From positions 1 through 58,631 of the forward strand of contig WELB01000153.1 in NCBI GenBank assembly GCA_009602725.1: a DNA stretch of 58,631 nucleotides, read 5' to 3'. Shown piece by piece: positions 11,901-29,839 of the stretch. The notes under the pieces were generated by a model. That model saw nothing but the letters and a program-made list of their open reading frames with translations. It did not search any database and was not told the DNA's origin. Every line of letters starts with the position of its first letter. The stretch's first letter is position 1. The position numbers were made by a program, and so were the translations under genes. This DNA is from Spirogloea muscicola. Lineage: Eukaryota; Streptophyta; Zygnematophyceae; Spirogloeales; Spirogloeaceae.

Positions 11901-14900
11901 CCACTGCTTCAGCCCATCGGCACTGCCACCGCTGACGCCGTCGCCGCCTCCGCCGCAGTAACGAGCTCCTGCACGGCGGGACTGGACAACTGTGCGCCAG
12001 GCGCGATATGCGCTGATACGCCGGGCAGCTTTACTTGCACGTGCCCGCCAGGTTACGACGGCAACGGCACAGCCTGCGCCGGTCAGCAACTCTTGTCCTC
12101 TCACCTCTGTAATTGGTCGTAGAGTATTGCATGCTCCCAGTCGGCGAGCCGCCACCCCCGCTGCTCTGCCCGAGCAGCTGCTAATAGTACTATTTTTCCA
12201 TGCTCCTTGCTGCAGACATAGATGAGTGCGCGCGCGACCTCGACAACTGCTCAGCGAACGCGGCCTGCACCAACACAGTGGGGTCGTTCACGTGCAAGTG
12301 CAACAACGGGTATGCCGGCAATGGGCGCTTCTGTACTGGTGAGCCGCACCGCCACAGTCGCCGCCGCTGCCGCCAGCGCTGCTGCCGTTGCAGCCAGCAG
12401 TCCTCATGTTGCTGATGCTCTGCTGTGCCCGGCGCCGCAGTACAGACATCAATGAGTGCGCGCTGACGTTGGACACATGCGACAGTAATGCGACGTGCAA
12501 TAACACAGTGGGAGGGTATACTTGTGCTTGCCTCCAGGGCTTCACCGGCGATGGCAGGACTTGCTCGTGTGAGGGCCGGCAATCCTTGTAGAAGAGTCTG
12601 CCTGAAACTGCTAGTCAAGGCTGCTTACGTGCTGGAAAGGCTTGGGAAGAGCTTGCTAAGTGCTGGAAGGGTAAAGCTTGTTGCTTGGAGTGCCGCTGTG
12701 TCCTTAATTGGAGCTACTTATCATGCTTCTGGCTGCATGCGCTTGCCTGCAGTGTTGGACCTCTGCGCCAACGGCCAGAATAATTGCTCCGCTGCAGCAA
12801 CGTGCACGCCTGGTCCCGGCAACTTCACATGCGCGTGTAATGATGGCTACTTTGGCAACGGCACCATGTGCACACGTGAGACACCCTCTGTGAAGTCAGG
12901 CCTCTGTTCACAATCTGCTATCCTGGTGTAGAGCTTGCCGTGTTGGGGTCCAGCATATGGCTAATTTTCAACTTAAAACTGAAAGCTATTCTTTAATGAA
13001 CCTCAATAAATCTCTACACTGCTCGCTGACAGTAGAATCACTTCTTCCCTTGGTGCTCCTGTGACGGCTGCTGGGCTGCAGAACAGAATCAGTGCGGTGC
13101 CAGCAATGTGTGCGGGCCCAATGCCGCTTGCCGCATTGTCAATGGCGTCGCCAATTGCTCGTGCATCACTGGTTATGTGGGCACTGGTCAGATGTGCAGC
13201 CGTGAGCATCTTTCCTTATCTTCCCCACCCCCCTTCCAAACACCGTCTTGGAATACCTACATCTAATGACAGATTGTATTACAAGCATGTCTTGCCTGGC
13301 AGGTGAGAAGAAGGAGATATACCTTTCTTGCTGTTGCGTTGGTGCCATGCTGTTGCATGCTGCTTTGTGTTGCTTGTTTATTTCAAATTTGGAAGCATTG
13401 CGAGGAAGCATTTAGCTGCTCATGAAGGTGCAGGCGGTGCTGTTCCCCTTGCGTGCCTACAGCTATTCTGCCCTGCGAGCAGGGCTCAGCAAGTTGCTCA
13501 GGAAATGCGACATGCAATGACACCACACCTGGAAATTACCTGTGCACCTGCAACACGGGCTTTTCTGGTGACGGCAAGATCTGCACAAGTGCGTGCTCAA
13601 ATACTTTCCATGTCCTGCACTAGCTGCGCCCTCCTCCTCAAGAATGCATGTTGTCTACATACTGCTCATGATTCTCATTGTCCTCAGACAAGACGTCAAT
13701 TCCTTGTGGAGGTGGTGTTTGACCACCCTCAGGGAAGCCTTTCTGGTGCAGAGTCGCACATTGCTACAGCCTTTAAGGATCACTGACAATTTTCATGTCA
13801 TTGAGAGTCTGCGGCAGAGTGTATGGGTTTGTAACTCATTAGTCTGTCATTGAGGCTATTAATCAGGTAGTCTATGTATCATGCTGATAAGGGCAGTGGG
13901 TAGTCGGCAGAGGCGCAGGTGTAATCATTCTTTTGCAGGCGAGTTTTCTATGTAATAAGAGGCTGATGGAAGAATTTATTGGGTGCAGTGATCGACGTGT
14001 GCGCAAGCGGTCAAGCCATGTGCGACCCCAAGGCAGTGTGCATCAATTCTGCGATTCCTGGCCAGTACAGCTGCGCATGCAAGGCAGGTTACACGGGCAA
14101 TGGCTCCATATGCACACGTAAGGCGCAGCTGCTGATGCCAACTTGGCATCCGAAAGCACTACTCGATGGCTGCTGTTCATGTCATCGATTCATCTCTGAC
14201 TCCCTGCCGTGCTTGTCTATCCTGCGCCTCATGAGCCCTTTCATATTGTGCTCCTCGCGCTCCAAATGCTAGTTGCTGCAGTCTTGCTGGGAAAGGCAGC
14301 TGAGCTCTCCGCTTGTCAGCTGACTGTCGTCCTTGTGTACACCAGAAATAAGTACAACCTGCTCGCCGCCCTGTAGTCAGAACGCCACCTGCTCGCCTGA
14401 TGACAGCGGCAACAATATCTGCACGTGCAACGAGGGGTTCACGGGCAACGGGGTGTTCTGCCGTGGTCAGTTGTCCTCCAGGGAGGAGAGGATGCAACTT
14501 GTTCATGGTCAAGGAAGACATAGCGTATTAGACGTTGACAGGGAATCTGCAGGAGAAATCATGCTGCATTCTGTTGCAGCTGCCAGGGGCTGAGGAGATG
14601 CTTTGCAATCTGCAGCTGGTGGCGGACCTTGTGGTGGGCCTTGCGGAGGTAATGCCACGTGCGTTATGGACAATAACACAGGCCAGTCGCAGTGCACGTG
14701 CAATCAGTACTTCACTGGCGATGGCTTCACCTGCACGCGTGAGTGGACGAGTCCACCTGATTCGGGGATCGTCTCCAATTTGCAAAACGAAACTCCTTTA
14801 CATCACTCGTCTGTGATGGAATAATTTCTATGATCACAGAGGCCCCATGTCTCTTAACTTGAGCAATTTACGCATGACTTTGAAGATATTAGCAGCACTT

Positions 14901-15845
14901 CCTAGCATTGTAACGAGGGAACCATAGGTCGCAGGTGCCTATCAAGCATTGTCCAGCCACAGATTTACGCGTAGCTGACAGAGCTCTTCTTGATTGCAAT
15001 GTTGACAGAGCTGGACATCTGCACGTATGCGCTTTCCCACTTCACAGCTATTTGCTCGCCATTCGCAAATTGTACAAATCTCGGCCCTGGAGATTACAAC
15101 TGCACCTGCAATCCACCATACGTGGGCGACGGATTTACTTACTGCAGTAAGACTATTTTCTCATTTCACAACTCCACATCGCCACGTGCACTTGACTCAC
15201 ATCACTGCGCTCATCAGAGGCCTGACAGCTTCGTTTGCTTGCACAGAGCTCCAAGGTCATACTTTCTTGAGGTGTCTTGCCATTGTTCTTGGAGTGAATT
15301 GCTAGGACTAGCCGCAGGCATGTGTTGGCCTTACTGCATAGACAGGAAGCCGTGACGTTGTCTTGACGAGGCTGTCACTTAGTCACTTAAAAGATCATTA
15401 AGTTTCCCACTTGAAGCTCGACTACCACGGACATATGAAGGCAGCAGGGACCTGTCATCGATTCTCACCTGTCAATGTGGATGCAGCTCTGCCGGGCCCT
15501 CCGGGCAAGGTGATGAAGCACCCGTGCACCAAGGGCAGGCGCTGCAAGCCGCCGCCACCGCCAGCGCGAGGACCGCCGCCGCCGCCGCACAGGAAAGGCC
15601 ATCACATCAGGTATCCGCCGCCACCCAGTAAGCTTGCAACGCCACCCAGTAAAGGTGGCCACCACTCAGCTGGCAAAGGCCACCATGTTAAGGTTCCTCC
15701 GCCACCAGGGGGCCCCAGGGCTCCTTCGCCCCCTCCAAAAGGCGGCCACCACAAGGCAGGGGTCGGCATGCACTCCCGCCCTCCCCCTTCTCGTCCACCG
15801 CCACCTCCTGCGCCAGTGTCCAAGGTCCCTTCTCCCCCTTCATGA
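8948..15845 (+). CDS. Secreted-type protein with 21 tandem EGF modules and a proline-rich tail (5' end unresolved)
   Basis: Twenty-one EGF exons: 8948-9079, 9209-9331, 9579-9701, 9789-9917, 10069-10197, 10361-10483, 10596-10721, 10841-10969, 11134-11259, 11500-11619, 11743-11865, 11959-12081, 12216-12338, 12446-12568, 12753-12875, 13082-13201, 13463-13588, 13989-14117, 14346-14465, 14616-14738, 15009-15146; tail exon 15487-15845. Each module has six cysteines and ends near G(Y/F)xGxGxxC, the EGF_3 style. Modules 3, 6, 11, 13 and 14 begin DVDEC, DIDEC or DINEC with CxN..G(S/G)(F/Y), the calcium-binding signature. Many NCS and NAT sequons suggest passage through the secretory path. The last 119 residues are Pro-rich with repeated GHH/GGHH and PPPP blocks, resembling a hydroxyproline-rich wall-associated tail. 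No transmembrane segment is visible, and the signal-peptide exon upstream of 8948 could not be fixed. A role in wall or matrix adhesion is inference. Confidence 0.9.
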
Positions 15846-16810
15846 GAAGCAGATGATCAGCTCGGCCGTGAGCTCAATTACTTTGTGTTAAGACCATTCC
15901 CAGCACAATTGTTGGACAACCCCACGACACCGCAATGTTGTGACATTCTGCTTTCTTGATCACCCACGTTTGTGTCTAGACCAACTTTTCCTTGGCAAGA
16001 GGTTACAAAAACACCCCCTCCTGTAACGTAGAGGAGCTTCAGGTAGGAGCCACTTGGAAAGTGGCAGGTTTGGCAGAGATGTAAGAGGCAGGATCTAGCT
16101 TCTTAGGTTACCTCTTGCATGGTGAACACTGTAGAAATTCTATGTGGAGGCTCCCCTCCTTTTGCAGCCTTGCTACCAAAGAAGACAACGATTAAACCCT
16201 AGGCAAGTTGCTTCGCCTTTAGAGTAAGACAGACATTTATTAGTCATTATCATTGTGGTTTCAATCTCCTCCAGTGGCAAAATAAGCGCCATTTCAACTT
16301 TTGGCACCTTGTGGCTCGTTGGATGTATGCGCTCTTTAATATGGAATCCCACAAGTGTCCCATCGTTCTCTCTGACACAGAACTTTGCCTCTTGTGCACA
16401 TGGTCAAGCTGCTAATGAAGAAGAGAATGTGTCTGCATGTCATCTTTTTAATTGCCAGCAGCCTCACCGGCAACTCAGTTCTGTGGTCATAAGCAATGGC
16501 ACACGTTTTAGCATCTGAATGCGAGCATAAGTAGTCATAGGCCGTCCATGTATGCATGCTTTTGGAACCCCTGCAGTGACAATGCGCAAGACGACTGCTG
16601 CATCCTTGACTGAGAAGAGTGGCTACAGCAGGCTCCTTCCACGTGGACGTGACAAACAAAAATCGGGGCACACAAAAAGCTGGACGTATCTGTATCATTA
16701 AGCACAAATGAGGTGTGTACGGCTCAGGTGCCCATTTGTGCATGTAGAGGAAATAGACAGCACGCCTTGAAAGACATCACGCAAGCAAATCAAATAGTCT
16801 GAGGAGCAGG
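15846..16810. other. Convergent 3' flanks of the EGF and BEACH genes
   Basis: I see no convincing exon on either strand. A TGTAA, the usual algal polyadenylation signal, lies at 16022-16026, about 180 bases after the EGF stop. I searched the minus strand for the FGQTP-type linker and WD40 exons expected to follow a BEACH domain and found none. Confidence 0.55.
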
Positions 16811-22405
<5,595 letters not shown>

Positions 22406-22414
22406 CTCACCATC

Positions 22415-23152
22415 TCATGGCCACGGCGGCGCTGGACTGCCTCCTCCTCTCATCTGCCGCGCCGCTGCTGCCGCGCCCAGTGCTCTGAGGTGCCTAGCGC
22501 ACTCGGCAGGCCTGCCACATGCTAGGTGGCTGTTCCGCTCCCTGACGACCTTTTCTAGCCTCGCCAGTCCCGCCAGGAAGCCCGCTGACGGCGGCGGACT
22601 CCTCAGCCCGGCGGGCCAGAGCATCAGCCGCCCCAGCAGCCGACCGCCGGCCAGCTGCAGGGCGTCAATGGCGAGGGCGGGAATGAGGCCCCGCAGCGGG
22701 CGGCCAGGGGAGCGGAGCGCGGTGAGGAGACACCGCGGCGGAAGAGCGCCGCGCGGGAATGCAGGACCCGCCGCGGCCGCGACGGCGGCGGCGGCGGCCG
22801 AGGAGGCGGCGGCGGCGGCGGCGATGGTCGATCGGGGAGGCTCTGGGCGGGTAGCAGGAAGCGGAGGCCTGGGGGGGGGTGGGCCCCGCGCAAGCCAAAG
22901 AAAGAGGAGCCGAAAAAGGACTACACTACAAACACTACAAAACACGTAGACGATGCAGAGGGAAGCTCTGTACCCACGAGTGAGCAACATCAGCTTTGAG
23001 GAGCTCGCTGCAGGTAAAGAGGCACTCCGCCGAGACCCAGAGGCGGCGGCCATAGCACGGCCTGCTCGCGTGTGGACGGCGTGGGCAAGGGAGCGTTGAA
23101 ACGATACCGCCAGGCGCATACGGAAGACAAAACTCTGCCCACACGGAAGCAA
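22415..23152 (-). CDS. Unassigned ORF upstream of, and in frame with, the BEACH gene
   Basis: This 245-codon frame is open and its 3' half (22900-22415) is very GC-rich with Ala, Arg, Pro and Leu bias. It ends at the TGA four codons before the BEACH start. I recognise no domain. It may be GC-driven chance, a 5' leader, or an alternative first exon spliced out before the TGA. The first part (23152-22950) has ordinary base composition and looks non-coding. Confidence 0.2.
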   Translation of the reverse strand: MLPCGQSFVFRMRLAVSFQRSLAHAVHTRAGRAMAAASGSRRSASLPAASSSKLMLLTRGYRASLCIVYVFCSVCSVVLFRLLFLWLARGPPPPRPPLPATRPEPPRSTIAAAAAASSAAAAAVAAAAGPAFPRGALPPRCLLTALRSPGRPLRGLIPALAIDALQLAGGRLLGRLMLWPAGLRSPPPSAGFLAGLARLEKVVRERNSHLACGRPAECARHLRALGAAAAARQMRGGGSPAPPWP

Positions 23153-23513
23153 GTAGCTACTGAGAGCGCCCTGTGTGCCTGGCCTGTGGCTCCCTCAAAA
23201 TTATTCTGCACACTCTCTATGCCCCTTTGTAGCTGCTCACCGCTCTTAGGCCCCTCTGAACCTTTGTGAATTCTTTTTGGGCTGGCTTTTCGCAGCCCTT
23301 GCCCCCATTGGGAGTGCCACTTCTATCTATGCGCGCCCGGCTGACCTTACAGCCGCCTTGTGAAGTGTTAGCAGCCGCTAACACTTCAAACTCTAGTTCC
23401 TTCGTTGGTGCACCCCAGAAGATATAGAGTGTATTGAGTCGCAGAGTGGCCTAAGTACAGAGGCAACTGAATGGACAGGTGTACATCACTTGCTGCTAAG
23501 GCTGACCCGGTAA
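22419..23513. other. Divergent promoter region between the BEACH and TCAIM-like genes
   Basis: This interval separates two genes that point away from each other, so it should hold both promoters. It includes the GC-rich stretch 22430-22900, a poly-G run near 22872, a hairpin motif at 23271-23298 and the start of a dispersed repeat at 23476. No convincing extra gene is visible. Confidence 0.5.
23271..23298 (+). repeat. Dispersed hairpin motif, copy 1
   Basis: TTTTTGGGCTG then GCTTTTCG then CAGCCC can fold as a 6-bp stem. Near-identical sequence occurs at 42853-42881 (plus) and 31556-31526 (minus). The upstream flank shares TAGCTGCT and GGCCCCT fragments with the 42.8 kb copy. It may be the end of a degenerate transposon family. 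Confidence 0.55.
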
Positions 23514-23524
23514 GTAACCACGAG
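23476..23524 (+). repeat. Dispersed about 49-bp repeat, copy 1
   Basis: This stretch, beginning CAGGTGTACATCAC and ending TAACCACGAG, recurs at 31670-31717 with a few changes. Here it ends in a GTAAGT that could act as a splice donor in the 5' leader of the TCAIM-like gene. Confidence 0.75.
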
Positions 23525-26061
23525 CCCACCTGGCCACTTGTCTCGGGCCGTCTCAAGCGCCCGAGGCGCCGTCGCCGCCGCCGCCGCCCCCCGCCGCCGC
23601 CGCCGGCTGCCGCGGGCTCGCNGCGCGGCGCCTCCTCCGCGGCCGCTGCACGCCGCCGCCGGTGGCGCGCACTCGGACGCCGCGCCGAGCCTTAAGTCCC
23701 AGCTCCGCCTGCTGTACCGGCTCATCCACCCCGACCTGCTGCACAACCGCCCCGCCGAGCGCGTGAGCGGCCGCCTCAACCAATCTCCCCATCTGATCTG
23801 CGCGCCTGGTCGTTCGAATCATTCAGCTGCTTGTGATCTCGTTCATTTGCTTCTACCATCATGAGTCTGTCATGCTGGATGGGGCAAGGGAGCTGAGATC
23901 GTCAGTCTTGGACTGCCGCCTCGTGCCCTTGATCGGCAGGCCGCGAACGAGAGGTCATTCCAAGTGCTGCAGGAGTACCTCGCGCATGCCAGGCAGGGCG
24001 GTGGCGCGGAGCAAGCTCCTCGCTTGTACCCGTTTGAGGTCTGACCGGCTCCGACTTGGTGCAGCTGGTTTGCTGATCATGCCCGTTACATGTTAAGGAC
24101 CAGCTGCAGATACGGCAGTTGTCCACTTGGGCTTCGGTCCCGTGTTGCCAGGGTTCCTTAATAGATGTTTCATTGTGTTGCAGCTCTACATCAACAGAGG
24201 CAGCACTGATGATGGCGTGTTGGAAAAGGTGGAGCTCACTCTGCCGCCACCACAGCGATCGCGGAGGGAAGGCGCGGAGCTCCCCCTGGCCACCAGGATG
24301 TCCTTGGGCCGCCTCCTGGCAGCATGTGGCTTATCTGCGGATGTCTCCGGCGGGCTCTACCGGGACCAAGTGCTCAAGCTCTCTGGTCAGCACAGTGACT
24401 TGCTTTGGCAGCGAGAACGGGTGACTCGCGATATGGAAGCTGTCAGTTGACGAAGAATACATAAGCGCATGATGACCTCACTTTTTCGCCGGCCCACTTT
24501 TGTGACGCTTCTTGCAGACCTCTTCCAGCAGGCCTCTGAGCTGCAGCGGCAAAGTGAAACCGCTGCTATGACTGGTGGTGAGAACCCAGCTTCTTCATGC
24601 AGCACCTGCCAGGGCAGACAGGAGCTGTGTTGTACGGGCTCAGTCTGCAAGCAATTCAAGGGAACACTCCTGGAAATCCTCGTGATCCTGTGCCCACATC
24701 AGCGTCTGCTCTTTGCTTTCTAACTATTGACATGTCGGTTGTACTGTACAGACCAAAACCTTATTGTGGTGAGGAATGCACTCCGCATGGGGAGGGGCAT
24801 CACTCTGCAACTATCGGGCAAACTTGGTCTGACTTGCAATCAGCACGCTGACTTACTTCATAGGCTGGCCCGCCGCCTCGATGAGGTACCCGACCTGGAC
24901 CTTGCAGGTCACCGCAACTCCCTGTTCCTCATATAATCTCGAGTTGCTAAGCTTCATAGCCGCTCTTTCCTCAGCTCGTCCTAGCAGCACTAGCGCTTGG
25001 GGCACTCTTTGGGGTTGCTGACAACACTTCGATTTAGGTTGACGTTGTTGTTGCTTGCTGTCTGGAAGCTTCCATGACCTCTATGACCTCAGAGCTGGCA
25101 ACTTTTAGATAATTGTATAAGAACAAATCAAACCGCGTGCAGATTGCACCTTAGTGCTTGGAGAATGGGACGGATTAGATTTGCGTGGAAGGATCTGCAT
25201 AGATTGCAGAAACGTGGACGAAGGTTGGGCAACATGGTTTGGACAGCCCGATATTGAGCAGGCCCGCACAAAAAGACGGATCGAGCAAGTCAGGCGTGCC
25301 AAGGAGCTTCTTGTGGCAAAGCTGGTAACATTCACACCGACCCACTCACTGAACACTGTGCTTTCAAACACAGGTGACATGCAGATGTAGCTCTTTGTCC
25401 TTGTCGGTTTGTGGGATGATGCACATTGTACTTGTCTTTCAGCAACATTGAACATGCACTCACCAAGGCAAACCCTTGATGGCAGATGGAAGTAGAAATG
25501 TTGTACACCAGTTACAGCACAGGTGTCACTGCTGAGTACTTCAGCTTTCTTGACGGACTTGCAAGTGGAGCACGACAAGATGGTGCCGTAGGAGGAGGCC
25601 GTTTTCACGACCTTCCCATCTATGTCACTGGATCAGTGAAGTTTCTAGGTGACGCTTCGGGTGCCACTGAGAGCAACAACAAGGAGCTGCCAACCATCCA
25701 TCCAAACATGGGGTTCATCACCACCCCGGTCGACATCCGCCACAAGGAGCTATACAACTTCATCGAGCATAAGGGGGAGGAGGCGCTGGCACGGCGACTC
25801 CAGTACAAGCAGGCCGAGGAGAGAATGTCACAACTGCAGTTAAAAGTTCGAAAGACACTGGGGCTGAAGCGCCTGGAGAAGAGCTTGGATATCAGGGAAG
25901 ACCAGTTTGTCTCAGCGTGCATGAGAATGCTGAGATTTGCATCAATTTTGCAGAGACACACTGAGGGTCTGAACTTGTGCATTGCTGATGAGCATGGTTT
26001 CACTGGTGGAACTTCACCATTCGTCTATTTGAAATGGGACTTCAGCATGTCTGACTTATGA
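23514..26061 (+). CDS. TCAIM: TCAIM-like mitochondrial protein (DUF4460 + DUF4461), 5' end unresolved
   Basis: Exons: about 23514-23762, 23940-24038, 24184-24445, 24518-24577, 24613-24681, 24752-24907, 25143-25324, 25486-26061. The first exon encodes LRLLYRLIHPDLLHN and the next ANERSFQVLQEYL, the DUF4460 signature of TCAIM (T-cell activation inhibitor, mitochondrial). The HPD tripeptide between two helices resembles a J-domain. The long last exon (191 codons) fits DUF4461. Upstream of HPD the sequence is Arg/Ala/Pro-rich, as in a mitochondrial presequence. No ATG exists in the open frame before 23762, and a single unresolved base at 23622 could hide a frame change, so the start is unknown; a small first exon at 23471-23512 ending in GTAAGT is possible. 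The junctions around 24577-24752 are the least certain. In animals the protein acts in the mitochondrial matrix; its role in algae is not known to me. Confidence 0.82.
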
Positions 26062-26207
26062 CAGACGTCCGCTTCGATTGCACAGTGGCCAAAGAGTGGC
26101 TCATTGCACGCTCCTCCAGCTATGCATTCTCTACAAACAATGTCAGCTTTGGAAGCAGCAGTAGCTCTTTGTTCTTTGTCTTTGCGGGTCACCTCGGCAT
26201 CAGACCT

Positions 26208-27287
26208 TCAGCCTCGGTCAAGAACTTCCCAGGCCCCAAGGTGCTCTGAGGGCTCGAAGTTTGTGAAGACCCTAAATTCATTGCCCAGCTTCCTGATATG
26301 TTGAGGCCGGAATGTGCACGGCCTGGCACCAAGCAGGGTCCAAGCGCAAGCCTTCTGAATATCCCCTGCCAAATCAATCAGGAGGGCAGGCATTGCCTTG
26401 TCAATGTCCTGCAAAATTGATTAGGACGTTCTTGATCAGCGAAGGCTTCCAATTACACCTGCATTCCAAAATATTTTTTCAAATTTTGACTTTTGCAACT
26501 GGCTTAAGAAGTTCGTCAAAGTCGAGATTGCAGTAGCAATAGCAACAGCAGAGGGGCTTAACCAGTCAGCAGAATAAACTTGGTGTCTGCATTTGGGTTC
26601 GCCAGTAGTTTCATGGTCTCAACCATCTTCTCCAGGCACTCCGCACTCTGGCACACGAGTTTCCAGAAATTGCCTGATGTACTCCGTATTTAGGCAGGCA
26701 CTGTCCTTACAGAAAGATAATGACAGACTTTCGCAGCGACTTGACAAGTCATCCATGTAGGCTCTCTGCTGACACAATCAGAAGTTCGTACCAGGTACGG
26801 CGGATCGGCAACAACAATGTCGAAGGACCTGGCCAGCTCCTCAGGGATGTCGGTGGGCCTGTTGTAGTCGTAGAAGGTGAAGGAGCTTCCGAACTGCGCG
26901 AAGCGCTCGTCATACTCCAGCAGGTGCACGCCTGCAGCCGCATCGGACGCCTGTTCACTACACAGCAGAGCCAGCAGTGAAGCCCAATGGGCACAGACGC
27001 TGAGCCTGAGCAGGAGGATACTCATTAAGCATCTTCAACTTGAGCTATCTCAACGAGTGCCTCGTGTCCCGGGGACCCTTTGAGGAGTACCTGGAGCTTC
27101 CGGAAAAGTGATGGGCATGCCATGCAGGCGACGCGGAGCTCCCTGCCGCGGCGCAGCTCGCCGACCTCGGCAGCGAGCGTGGCGCACGTCGCGTTGTCGT
27201 ACCAGAACTGGCTCAGCCGCCAGTCCTCCGCGACGGGGTCGCCGCCGCCGGCGCCGCCGGGCCCCGCTGCCGGCGTGGCCGCGCCCC
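26208..27287 (-). CDS. EEF1AKMT1: eEF1A N-lysine methyltransferase (EEF1AKMT1/N6AMT2 family), 5' end in gap
   Basis: Minus-strand exons: gap edge (27287)-27091, 26950-26792, 26647-26563, 26365-26208, all phases closing. The visible start has [10 protein letters not shown], typical of the family N-terminus, then [19 protein letters not shown], and the catalytic [10 protein letters not shown] motif (DPPY), then KFILLTG, and a C-terminal NEFRVFTNF block. The enzyme uses S-adenosylmethionine to methylate a lysine of elongation factor eEF1A in the cytosol. The family is about 214 residues, so only a few N-terminal residues should be lost in the gap. It is divergently oriented to the ARFB gene, with both promoters in the gap. 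Confidence 0.9.
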
Positions 27288-28197
27288 NNNNNNNNNNNNN
27301 NNNNNNNNNNNNNNNNNNNNNNNNNNNNNNNNNNNNNNNNNNNNNNNNNNNNNNNNNNNNNNNNNNNNNNNNNNNNNNNNNNNNNNNNNNNNNNNNNNNN
27401 NNNNNNNNNNNNNNNNNNNNNNNNNNNNNNNNNNNNNNNNNNNNNNNNNNNNNNNNNNNNNNNNNNNNNNNNNNNNNNNNNNNNNNNNNNNNNNNNNNNN
27501 NNNNNNNNNNNNNNNNNNNNNNNNNNNNNNNNNNNNNNNNNNNNNNNNNNNNNNNNNNNNNNNNNNNNNNNNNNNNNNNNNNNNNNNNNNNNNNNNNNNN
27601 NNNNNNNNNNNNNNNNNNNNNNNNNNNNNNNNNNNNNNNNNNNNNNNNNNNNNNNNNNNNNNNNNNNNNNNNNNNNNNNNNNNNNNNNNNNNNNNNNNNN
27701 NNNNNNNNNNNNNNNNNNNNNNNNNNNNNNNNNNNNNNNNNNNNNNNNNNNNNNNNNNNNNNNNNNNNNNNNNNNNNNNNNNNNNNNNNNNNNNNNNNNN
27801 NNNNNNNNNNNNNNNNNNNNNNNNNNNNNNNNNNNNNNNNNNNNNNNNNNNNNNNNNNNNNNNNNNNNNNNNNNNNNNNNNNNNNNNNNNNNNNNNNNNN
27901 NNNNNNNNNNNNNNNNNNNNNNNNNNNNNNNNNNNNNNNNNNNNNNNNNNNNNNNNNNNNNNNNNNNNNNNNNNNNNNNNNNNNNNNNNNNNNNNNNNNN
28001 NNNNNNNNNNNNNNNNNNNNNNNNNNNNNNNNNNNNNNNNNNNNNNNNNNNNNNNNNNNNNNNNNNNNNNNNNNNNNNNNNNNNNNNNNNNNNNNNNNNN
28101 NNNNNNNNNNNNNNNNNNNNNNNNNNNNNNNNNNNNNNNNNNNNNNNNNNNNNNNNNNNNNNNNNNNNNNNNNNNNNNNNNNNNNNNNNNNNNNNNN
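27288..28197. other. Assembly gap (910 N)
   Basis: The gap is an unbroken run of N flanked by very GC-rich sequence (CCGCCG on both sides). It removes the first exons of the methyltransferase (minus) and the ARFB GTPase (plus) and the shared promoter. Confidence 0.99.

Positions 28198-29839
<1,642 letters not shown>

Noticed and set aside
8948-15845. Animal contamination as the source of the EGF array
   Set aside because: The gene sits on one contig between plant-type genes, and its base composition, splice sites and Pro-rich wall-like tail fit its neighbours. It remains worth checking by read coverage.
16336-16743. Minus-strand frame of 135 codons beyond the BEACH stop as a WD40 continuation
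   Set aside because: It has no GH...WD pattern or any BEACH-linker similarity; it looks like 3' UTR.
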